A stretch of DNA of 9,327 nt from positions 1-9,327 of the forward strand of contig CANHNG010000045.1 in assembly GCA_947461915.1 (NCBI GenBank). Reading direction: 5' to 3'. Position 1 is the stretch's first letter. Each line of letters opens with the position of its first letter. Position numbers and translations under genes: made by a program. This stretch comes from Flavobacteriaceae bacterium (GTDB lineage: Bacteria; Bacteroidota; Bacteroidia; Flavobacteriales; Flavobacteriaceae). This document shows, piece after piece, positions 1 to 6,560 of this stretch. The notes under the pieces are model-generated. The model searched no databases. It had not been told where the DNA came from and saw nothing but the letters and a program-made list of their open reading frames with translations.

Positions 1-24
1 TCGGAAACGGGGCTTTTTAAATAA
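1..24 (+). CDS. Possible 3' end of an upstream gene (partial)
   Basis: Frame 1 is open from the window edge and ends with TAA at 22-24, which would give a C-terminus SETGLFK. Only seven codons are visible, so neither product nor reading frame can be confirmed. If real, it ends 17 bp before the next start codon, which would fit an operon with the PurF-like gene. There is no room here for a separate promoter that could be recognised. Confidence 0.3.
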   Translation, partial: SETGLFK

Positions 25-41
25 ACTACCACCACTATACT

Positions 42-1940
42 ATGAGCGACGCAATTAAACACGAATGTGGCATTGCCCTTCTAAGATTAAAGAAACCATT
101 AGAATTCTACAAAGAAAAATATGGTACAGCTTTCTACGGAATACAAAAAATGTATCTGATGATGGAGAAACAGCACAACCGTGGACAAGATGGTGCTGGT
201 TTTGCAAGCATAAAATTAGATGTTGACCCTGGAGAAAGATACATCAGCCGCGTGAGATCAAATCAATCTCAGCCCATTCAAGATGTTTTTGCTCAAATTA
301 ATGAAAGAATAAATGAAGAAATGGCTTCTCATCCAGAATACACTGATGATGTGCCCCTTCAAAAAAAGAATATACCCTATCTAGGCGAATTGTTTTTAGG
401 ACATGTTCGTTATGGAACGTTCGGGAAAAACAGTATTGAAAGTGTTCATCCTTTTTTGAGACAAAGTAATTGGATGCACCGGAACCTTATTTTGGCTGGA
501 AATTTCAATATGACCAATGTAAAAGAACTTTTTCAAAATCTAGTGGAATTAGGACAACATCCAAAAGAAATGGCAGATACTGTTACTGTAATGGAAAAAA
601 TAGGTCATTTTCTAGACAAAGAGGTAATGCAACTGTACCAAGATTGCAAAGCAATGGGCTTGTCTAAACGGGAAGCGTCTCCTGTGATTGCTGAAAGACT
701 AGATATTGCCAAAATCATGACAAGATCCTCCAAAAACCTAGATGGAGGTTATGCTATGGCCGGACTTCTAGGTCATGGCGATGCTTTTGTCTTTAGAGAT
801 CCTGCAGGAATTCGACCAGCCTATTTTTATGAAGATGACGAAATTGTGGTGGTAGCCTCAGAACGCCCTGTTATTCAAACTGTATTTAATATTCCTTTCG
901 AAAAAGTACAAGAAATAAACCCTGGTAGCGCCTTAATTATAAAGAAAAACGGAATCGTTACTATGCAAGAAATTCTTGTGCCAACGGTTAAAAAAGCGTG
1001 TTCTTTTGAAAGAATTTACTTTTCTAGAGGAAGTGATGCTGAAATATACCAGGAAAGAAAAAATCTGGGAAAATTAATTTTGCCTGCTGTTCTTGGTGCC
1101 ATTGGAGATGATACTGACAATACCGTGTTTTCTTATATTCCAAATACTGCTGAAACTTCTTTCTACGGAATGATAGAAGCTGCGCAAGATTTTTTAAATC
1201 AAAGAAAAAATAATTACATTCTTGAAAACCGCAAGAAATTAACCAAAGAAAAATTGGAAGAAATCCTTTCGGTAAAAATAAGAACCGAGAAAGTAGCCAT
1301 TAAAGACGCAAAATTGCGAACTTTCATCACTGAAGACAGTAGTCGCGATGATCTTGTTGCCCACGTATATGATGTGACGTATGGAGTGATAAAACCAACA
1401 GATAATTTGGTGATTATTGATGACAGCATCGTGAGAGGAACAACACTCAAAATGAGTATCATCAAAATGATGGATCGTTTGAAACCAAAAAGTATTGTGA
1501 TAGTTTCATCGGCTCCTCAAATTAGGTATCCAGATTGTTATGGAATCGACATGGCAAAACTGGAAGGGTTAGTTGCATTTCGGGCCGCATTGGAGCTTTT
1601 AAAAGACAGGAACTTATACCATATTGTTGACGCCGTTTATGCCAAATGCAAGGAACAAGAAAACCTTAAAGATCACGAAGTCGTTAATTTTGTCACCAAA
1701 ATTTATGCGCCATTCCAGCCACAGGAAGTTTCGGATAAAATAGCACAACTGCTGAGTACACCAGAAATTAACGCCGAAGTAAAAATCATCTTTCAAACTG
1801 TTGAGGATTTGCATATTGCCTGTCCAAAGAATTTGGGAGATTGGTATTTCACAGGAGATTATCCTACACCGGGAGGCAATCGAGTTGTGAATAAGGCATT
1901 TATGAATTTTTACGAAGGTAAAGATGCTAGAGCCTATTAA
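42..1940 (+). CDS. Amidophosphoribosyltransferase-family protein (PurF-like, long divergent form)
   Basis: The family transfers ammonia from glutamine to PRPP, the first step of purine synthesis, in the cytoplasm. The N-terminal class II glutaminase domain has Cys9 in ECGIA after an 8-residue leader that could be removed, like the propeptide of Bacillus PurF. Other expected motifs are HNRGQDGAG (45-53), HVRYGT (121-126), LAGNFNMTN (151-159), ADT with Asp179, and FRDPAGIRP. The phosphoribosyltransferase domain has RTFI (426-429) and an intact PRPP loop DDSIVRGTT (460-468). FTGDYPT (603-609) matches the FTGxYPT C-terminus of Bacillus-type PurF, but the nearby cluster cysteines are absent; only Cys594 is close. 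At 632 residues it is over 100 longer than typical PurF (about 470-510), with a Lys/Glu-rich insertion before RTFI and another in the glutaminase half. The oxyanion-hole motif HNGN reads GNFN. The fold is certain. Whether this is the working PurF or a paralogue with another acceptor is open, so no symbol is given. Confidence 0.9.
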   Translation: MSDAIKHECGIALLRLKKPLEFYKEKYGTAFYGIQKMYLMMEKQHNRGQDGAGFASIKLDVDPGERYISRVRSNQSQPIQDVFAQINERINEEMASHPEYTDDVPLQKKNIPYLGELFLGHVRYGTFGKNSIESVHPFLRQSNWMHRNLILAGNFNMTNVKELFQNLVELGQHPKEMADTVTVMEKIGHFLDKEVMQLYQDCKAMGLSKREASPVIAERLDIAKIMTRSSKNLDGGYAMAGLLGHGDAFVFRDPAGIRPAYFYEDDEIVVVASERPVIQTVFNIPFEKVQEINPGSALIIKKNGIVTMQEILVPTVKKACSFERIYFSRGSDAEIYQERKNLGKLILPAVLGAIGDDTDNTVFSYIPNTAETSFYGMIEAAQDFLNQRKNNYILENRKKLTKEKLEEILSVKIRTEKVAIKDAKLRTFITEDSSRDDLVAHVYDVTYGVIKPTDNLVIIDDSIVRGTTLKMSIIKMMDRLKPKSIVIVSSAPQIRYPDCYGIDMAKLEGLVAFRAALELLKDRNLYHIVDAVYAKCKEQENLKDHEVVNFVTKIYAPFQPQEVSDKIAQLLSTPEINAEVKIIFQTVEDLHIACPKNLGDWYFTGDYPTPGGNRVVNKAFMNFYEGKDARAY

Positions 1941-2070
1941 ATTAATTTGTGTTTAAGCATTTCATCGATTATTAATGTATTTCATCTAATATATTTCATG
2001 AAAGCAGATTACGTGTCTATCTTTGATTCACCATAATATTAGTAGGTTAAGTTTATGGTAGATTTGGGGC

Positions 2071-2100
2071 AAAAAAGGTGAAAGCAATTTCACCTTTTTT
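2071..2100. terminator. Bidirectional intrinsic terminator between convergent genes
   Basis: A perfect 13-bp inverted repeat, AAAAAAGGTGAAA and its complement, flanks a GCAA loop (2084-2087). The right arm ends in six T on the + strand and the left arm gives six T on the - strand, so the same hairpin can stop transcription from the PurF-like gene (ending at 1940) and from the superoxide dismutase gene (ending at 2185). No gene, promoter or other strong structure was seen in 1941-2070. Confidence 0.85.
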
Positions 2101-2118
2101 ATTGGAATAAAGTCAAAA

Positions 2119-2173
2119 AAAATAGACGAACAAACTTTTCAGTCAATTCGCCTATCATCTAAAAGTCTATTTT
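2119..2173 (-). terminator. Possible second, weaker terminator for sodA
   Basis: AAAATAGAC (2119-2127) and GTCTATTTT (2165-2173) form a perfect 9-bp inverted repeat around a 37-base loop, starting 12 bp after the sodA stop codon. On the - strand the second arm runs into further T residues. The long loop and AT-rich stem make it weak, and the hairpin at 2071-2100 lies just beyond as a better stop. Confidence 0.3.
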
Positions 2174-2184
2174 CTTAAAAAAGA

Positions 2185-2790
2185 CTATTTTGCTAAATCG
2201 TATCGTCTTGAAACTTCAGCCCAATTAATAACGTTAAAGAAAGCTTCAACATAATCAGGTCTTCTGTTTTGATAATGCAAATAATAAGCATGCTCCCAAA
2301 CATCCATTCCTAAAATTGGAGTTCCTCCACAACCTATTCCGGGCATTAAAGTATTGTCTTGATTTGGAGTTCCGCAAACTTCAAGTTTTCCATCCTTTAC
2401 ACAAAGCCAAGCCCATCCTGAACCAAATTGTGTGATTCCAGCTTTTGAAAAAGCAGTTTTAAAAGACTCAAATGTTCCAAAAGCGCTTTCAATCGCAACC
2501 AATAATTCTCCTGTTGGAAGTCCGCCACCGTTTGGAGACATAATCGTCCAAAACAAACTGTGATTGAAATGTCCACCGCCGTTATTACGAACAGCCATGT
2601 TTTTCATGTCTAGATTTTTCAAAATATCCTCGATACTTTTCCCTTCTAAATCCGTTCCCGCAATAGCAGCATTAACATTCGTGATATAAGCATTATGATG
2701 TTTTGTGTGATGAATTTCCATCGTACGCGCATCAATGTAAGGTTCTAATGCGTCATACGCATAAGGTAATTGTGGTAATTCAAAAGCCAT
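2185..2790 (-). CDS. sodA: Superoxide dismutase, Mn-type (Fe/Mn family)
   Basis: It converts superoxide to oxygen and hydrogen peroxide. No signal peptide is visible, so it is probably cytoplasmic. The 201 residues are a full-length Fe/Mn superoxide dismutase. The four metal ligands are His27 (MEIHHTKHH), His77 (HFNHSLFW), Asp163 and His167 ([18 protein letters not shown]). The residues that usually separate the two metal types point to manganese: Gly-Gly-His at 72-74 before the second ligand, and Gln144 in TPNQD where MnSOD carries its outer-sphere glutamine. Sequence alone does not exclude iron or cambialistic use. Three cysteines (130, 139, 154) are present, which is more than many relatives have. 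The start gives the usual family N-terminus [15 protein letters not shown]. The gene is a single transcription unit, convergent with the PurF-like gene and divergent from the helicase gene. Confidence 0.96.
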   Translation of the reverse strand: MAFELPQLPYAYDALEPYIDARTMEIHHTKHHNAYITNVNAAIAGTDLEGKSIEDILKNLDMKNMAVRNNGGGHFNHSLFWTIMSPNGGGLPTGELLVAIESAFGTFESFKTAFSKAGITQFGSGWAWLCVKDGKLEVCGTPNQDNTLMPGIGCGGTPILGMDVWEHAYYLHYQNRRPDYVEAFFNVINWAEVSRRYDLAK

Positions 2791-2825
2791 ATTATAGGTG
2801 TTTAATGATTAATAAATATTTTATT

Positions 2826-2833
2826 CAAAATTA
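2826..2833 (-). promoter_or_regulatory. Candidate -7 box of the sodA promoter
   Basis: On the - strand these bases read TAATTTTG, a match to the Bacteroidota -7 consensus TAnnTTTG, about 35 bases before the sodA start codon. No TTG lies at the expected -33 distance, so the call rests on one box and its position. A second match on the + strand, TAACTTTG at 2840-2847, faces the helicase gene and also lacks a -33 box. Confidence 0.3.
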
Positions 2834-2890
2834 AACATTTAACTTTGGAATTGGAAATTCTATTTCGTTATATTTCTATTAAATAAATTG

Positions 2891-2997
2891 ATAGTGCTGT
2901 TTGCAGGAGCTATTTCCCGCTTTCCACTCTATCTTTTCTTGCTTAGCAGCAAGTAAAAAAAGAATGCCGTTTCAATAGGGGCTAAAGCATTCGCTAC
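2891..2997. repeat. Imperfect inverted-repeat element, probable dispersed flavobacterial intergenic repeat
   Basis: The centre is a perfect 6-bp stem, CTTGCT (2938-2943) and AGCAAG (2948-2953), with loop TAGC, flanked by TTTT on the left and an A run on the right. Outside it the two arms are loosely complementary: AGGAGCTATTTCCCGCTTTC (2905-2924) on the left against ATGCCGTTTCAATAGGGGCT (2964-2983) on the right, with TAG-like outer ends. Arms of this kind around a variable central stem recall, from memory, an element seen between genes in many Flavobacterium genomes. That recollection has not been checked. The element is noncoding and fills most of the sodA-helicase gap. Confidence 0.5.
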
Positions 2998-3038
2998 ATA
3001 TGAAATCTGAAATAAAAAATCGTTAATCATCAATCTTA

Positions 3039-6000
3039 ATGCAAAGACCATCATTTTCTATATACGACGCATCGGCAGGTTCCGGAAAAACCTATGCGCT
3101 CGTCAAAGAATACCTGAAAATCATTCTCGTTGCTCCTAAAAATGATGCCTATCGAAACATTCTCGCTATTACGTTTACCAACAAAGCGGTTCATGAAATG
3201 AAAAGCAGAATCGTGGGCAGTTTGTCTGAGTTTTCAAAAGACAATCCAAGCGAAAAAGCACAGGATTTAATGCAGCATTTGGCTATAGAAACCGAGCTTT
3301 CCATCATCCAAATCAAAACCAAATCACAGCAAATCATCAAGCACATCATTCATAATTATGCCGCTTTTGATATTTCAACCATCGACAAATTTACCCACAA
3401 AGTCATTCGTGCTTTCGCTCACGATTTAGGTTTACCCATGACTTTTGAAGTGACTTTGGACACCGAAAATTTGCTCATTGAAGCCGTCGATGCCATAATT
3501 GCTCAAGCTGGGGAAGACGAAACGCTAACAAAATTGCTCATCGATTTCACGATGAAAAAAACAGACGATGACAAATCTTGGGACATTTCCCATGAAATTC
3601 TCGAAACCGGTCGTTTGGTTCTTAATGAAAACAATCGAAATGAAATCAACCATTTTCAAGATAAATCCATCACTGAATTTGTCGAAATAAAAAACAAACT
3701 GGCAGAAGCCTGTAAAGTTTTGGAAAAAGAAAATGTAGCATTCGCCGAAAGTGCATTCTTGTTAATCGAGAAAAACGGAATTGATACCAAATCTTTTTCA
3801 GGATCTTATTTCCCCAAACATTTGCAAAGCATCCAAGAAGGAAAATTCAATCCAAAAAATAAAACCTACCACGAACCTGATGATATAAAAATAAATAAAA
3901 CCGCTAAAGACGGCGTTTTAATTGAAAATATTATCCCTGAATCATTGAAGATTGTCGCCGCCATTTACAAAAATTTCGAAAAACGTGATTTCTACAAAGC
4001 ATTTCTAAAAAACATTACGCCTTTATCTTTGTTAAATACAGTCAGTAATGAATTGACAAAAATTCAAAATGAACAAAACGTGCTTTCCATTTCCGAATTC
4101 AACGCCATTATTCATCGAGAAATTCAAAACCAACCGGCACCATTTATTTATGAACGGTTGGGCGAGCGTTACCGTCATTTTTTTATCGATGAATTTCAGG
4201 ACACTTCCGAAATGCAGTGGCAAAATCTGATTCCGCTGATTGACAACGCTACATCGAGCGAATTTGACGGAGAAAAAGGAACTTTGATGATTGTGGGCGA
4301 CCCGAAGCAATCCATCTATCGTTGGCGCGGTGGTAAAGCCGAACAGTTTATAGAATTGAGTAAAGACCATAATCCGTTCAACAATCCCGATAAAAAACCC
4401 TTTCATTTAGACAAAAATTACCGTAGTTATTCGCAAATAATTGAGTTCAATAATGAGTTTTTTAAATTGTTGTCCAATGAATTTGAGCACTTAGATTACA
4501 AAGATTTATACGAGAATCACAGCCATCAAATAAGTAACGAAAAAATAGGTGGTTACGTGAATATTTCCTTCATCCCAAAAGCGGAAAACAGCGAAGACGA
4601 CGAAGACAAATTAGATAAAACAGAATTGTATGTTTTGGCAACTTTAAATACCATTCAAAAAGTGGTAAAGCAAGGTTTTGAATATAAGGACATTGTTATT
4701 CTGACCAGAAAACGAAAACAAGGAATTGCCGTTGCCAATTATTTGACAGAGCAAGGGATTCCACTTTTGTCTTCGGAAACATTGATGATAAAAAACGCCA
4801 CCGAAGTTCGATTTATAATCTATTTATTAAAGTACTTAAAAAATAATTCTGACAAAGAATCAAAGGCCAATTTCTTGCACTATTTAGCACAAAGTAGTCA
4901 GGATAAATTGCCTATTCACGATTTTATTGCACAAGGGATGGGGTATCCAAATGAAACGGATTTTGAAAACTGGCTGGAGAGTTTTGATGTGGGTTTGTCT
5001 TTTCAAAACATCAGAAAAAAATCTTTGTATGAAGCGGTTGAGATTATTGTTTCTAAATTCCTCAATCCTACAAAAAGTAATGCTTACGTTCAGTATTTTA
5101 TGGATATCGTTCTCGAACGAGATATTCGGAATCAAGCCGGTATTTCTGATTTTTTGAATTTCTGGGACAAAAATTCAGAGAAATTTAGCATTCCATCACC
5201 CGAAGGAAACAACGCGGTTCGGATAATGACCATTCATACGTCTAAAGGATTGGAATTTCCGGTTGTAATTATGCCTTTTGCAGATGAAGATTACGGCCGC
5301 AGTCCAAAAAACAAATTATGGATTGACACGGAAACGGAAAATTTCGGACTGCCTAAAGTCTTGGTTGACAATAGCAAAGCGGTTGAAGGTTTTGGTGAGA
5401 AAGCAAAATCAATTTATGTCCAAAAATCCCAAGAAGAATTATTGGATAATGTTAATATTTTATATGTGGCATTGACTCGAGCCGAAGAACAATTGTATGT
5501 GATTTCGAGTATTAATTTTGACGCCAAAGGTGTTGCGAAAAAGAACAATATGTCCACCTTTTTTGTCAATTATTTAGTCAACAAGGAACAATTTGAAGAA
5601 GATAAATTCGAATATGAATTTGGAAATCCTACTAAATTGTCAGCCGAGAAAAAACACGTCGATGCTTTGAAAATCATTCCTATAGTTTCAGGAATTTTGG
5701 ATCCAAAAAACATAAAAATCGCACAAAGAGAAGCATTAATGTGGGGAACGCATCAACAGGAAGCCATAGAATACGGGAATGTAGTTCACGAGATTTTGTC
5801 TTTTGTAAAAACCAAAAGCGATATAGATTTGGCCATTACAAAAGCTATAGAAAGTGGATTAATTGCATTGAATCAGAAGGATTTGGTTTATAAAACCATT
5901 CAGGAAATTGTCAATCATTCGGAGCTTTCAAACTATTTTTCTGAAGGAAACGAAGTGTTGAACGAGCAAACAATTATTCAAAAACAAGGAAAAACCATCA

Positions 6001-6188
6001 AACCGGACCGAATGGTTTTGACCAATAACAAGGAAATTTTTTTATTGGATTATAAAACTGGGGCACATAACAGTAAATATCAATTACAACTGGAAACGTA
6101 TCAAAATGCGATTGAATTGATGGGTTTTAAGGTTATGAAAAAATCACTTGTATATATTGGCACAACAATTAATGTTGTAAATTTATAA
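3039..6188 (+). CDS. addA: UvrD/RecB-like helicase-nuclease (AddA-type, exonuclease V beta-like)
   Basis: This is a superfamily 1A DNA helicase fused to a RecB-type nuclease, the class that processes double-strand-break ends for RecA-dependent repair in the cytoplasm. Helicase motifs in order are Walker A ASAGSGKT (11-18), TFTNKAVHEM (45-54), DEFQDT (384-389, Walker B), GDPKQSIYRWRGG (420-432), NYRS (460-463), TIHTSKGLEFP (731-741) and VALTRAEEQLY (810-820). The C-terminal nuclease has GNVVH with His917, PDRM with Asp990, and LLDYKTG with Asp1004 and Lys1006, so its metal-binding set looks intact. At 1049 residues it is shorter than Bacillus AddA (about 1230). The start places Walker A ten residues in, normal for AddA and RecB. 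Its usual partner AddB is not in the window, so AddA is a family assignment and a lone helicase-nuclease role is possible. The gene follows the intergenic repeat and seems to be transcribed alone. Confidence 0.9.
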   Translation: MQRPSFSIYDASAGSGKTYALVKEYLKIILVAPKNDAYRNILAITFTNKAVHEMKSRIVGSLSEFSKDNPSEKAQDLMQHLAIETELSIIQIKTKSQQIIKHIIHNYAAFDISTIDKFTHKVIRAFAHDLGLPMTFEVTLDTENLLIEAVDAIIAQAGEDETLTKLLIDFTMKKTDDDKSWDISHEILETGRLVLNENNRNEINHFQDKSITEFVEIKNKLAEACKVLEKENVAFAESAFLLIEKNGIDTKSFSGSYFPKHLQSIQEGKFNPKNKTYHEPDDIKINKTAKDGVLIENIIPESLKIVAAIYKNFEKRDFYKAFLKNITPLSLLNTVSNELTKIQNEQNVLSISEFNAIIHREIQNQPAPFIYERLGERYRHFFIDEFQDTSEMQWQNLIPLIDNATSSEFDGEKGTLMIVGDPKQSIYRWRGGKAEQFIELSKDHNPFNNPDKKPFHLDKNYRSYSQIIEFNNEFFKLLSNEFEHLDYKDLYENHSHQISNEKIGGYVNISFIPKAENSEDDEDKLDKTELYVLATLNTIQKVVKQGFEYKDIVILTRKRKQGIAVANYLTEQGIPLLSSETLMIKNATEVRFIIYLLKYLKNNSDKESKANFLHYLAQSSQDKLPIHDFIAQGMGYPNETDFENWLESFDVGLSFQNIRKKSLYEAVEIIVSKFLNPTKSNAYVQYFMDIVLERDIRNQAGISDFLNFWDKNSEKFSIPSPEGNNAVRIMTIHTSKGLEFPVVIMPFADEDYGRSPKNKLWIDTETENFGLPKVLVDNSKAVEGFGEKAKSIYVQKSQEELLDNVNILYVALTRAEEQLYVISSINFDAKGVAKKNNMSTFFVNYLVNKEQFEEDKFEYEFGNPTKLSAEKKHVDALKIIPIVSGILDPKNIKIAQREALMWGTHQQEAIEYGNVVHEILSFVKTKSDIDLAITKAIESGLIALNQKDLVYKTIQEIVNHSELSNYFSEGNEVLNEQTIIQKQGKTIKPDRMVLTNNKEIFLLDYKTGAHNSKYQLQLETYQNAIELMGFKVMKKSLVYIGTTINVVNL

Positions 6189-6206
6189 AAATCGTTACGG
6201 CTTTTT
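6187..6206 (+). terminator. Possible weak terminator after the helicase gene
   Basis: A run of A overlapping the stop codon, then TCG, loop TTA, CGG, C and five T can fold into a short hairpin with one mismatch and one G-U pair, followed by a T run. It sits directly at the end of the helicase gene, where a stop is expected, but the stem is weak. Confidence 0.3.
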
Positions 6207-6227
6207 GTCTTCGAGAGGAAAAGCTAA

Positions 6228-6455
6228 TTGATTAACCTAAGGATGCGAAAAATAAACGGGGAAATAAAGTTGTCACAAAATATGGCAAATGAACTTTTGA
6301 AGAAAGGAATCTATGTCATTGGGTTCATTTTCCCTTTGGTTCCAAATGAAAAAGCAGGAATAAGGATTCAATTGTCAGCCAATCATTCAAAACAACATTT
6401 GGACAAAGCAATTGATACTTTTGTCAAAGTAGGAAAGGATTTAATGGTCATTTAG
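6228..6455 (+). pseudogene. kbl: 3' remnant of glycine C-acetyltransferase (2-amino-3-ketobutyrate CoA ligase)
   Basis: Kbl is a PLP enzyme of threonine breakdown that interconverts 2-amino-3-ketobutyrate plus CoA with glycine plus acetyl-CoA. This 75-codon frame matches only its C-terminus. KLSQNMANELLKKGIYVIGF (from 6267), then FPLVP, IRIQLSA and HLDKAI, followed by an end in VI, follow the Kbl tail (E. coli: GIYVTGFFYPVVPKGQARIR... to ...LGVIA). Kbl has about 400 residues, so some 335 N-terminal codons are missing, including the PLP lysine and most of the active site. Conserved positions have also drifted: ARIR reads AGIR and the usual SAAH or SAGH reads SANH. The codons ATG CGA AAA ATA AA at 6243 resemble a Kbl start (MYGKIK), so an internal deletion may have joined both ends of the gene; this is inference. 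The frame is still open to the natural stop. No promoter of its own was found, and a working product is unlikely. Confidence 0.8.
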
Positions 6456-6496
6456 AAAGAAATTCTTTGCTTATCAAGTGATTTTAACATTTTATT

Positions 6497-6526
6497 TTGT
6501 AGTTAAAAAATTACGTGCTATATTTG
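6497..6526 (+). promoter_or_regulatory. Bacteroidota-type promoter for the ompA-like pair
   Basis: TTG (6497-6499) and TATATTTG (6519-6526) are separated by 19 bp, an exact fit to the TTG-N17-23-TAnnTTTG promoter of Flavobacterium and Bacteroides. Transcription would begin near 6533, leaving a leader of about 28 bases rich in A before the ATG at 6561. No other promoter was seen between the two ompA-like genes, so this one probably serves both. Confidence 0.75.
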
Positions 6527-6560
6527 TTAATGATTAACTAAACTAAATTTAAAAAATAAC

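Noticed and set aside
1959..1999. Three copies of ATTTCAT (1959, 1979, 1993)
   Set aside because: The spacing is irregular (20 and 14 bp), the region lies between two convergent 3' ends where an operator is not expected, and such short AT-rich words recur by chance.
2938..2953. CTTGCT-TAGC-AGCAAG hairpin considered as an intrinsic terminator
   Set aside because: On the + strand it is followed by A, not T, and on the - strand the T run comes before the stem, so it does not fit a terminator. It is better treated as the core of the inverted-repeat element.
3000..3026. Eight-codon frame (MKSEIKNR) just before the helicase gene, considered as a leader peptide
   Set aside because: It is too short, has no run of regulatory codons and no attenuator-like pair of hairpins around it.
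4032..4406. 124-codon open frame on the - strand
   Set aside because: It overlaps helicase motifs on the + strand (DEFQDT, GDPKQ), has no recognisable domain and no promoter context.
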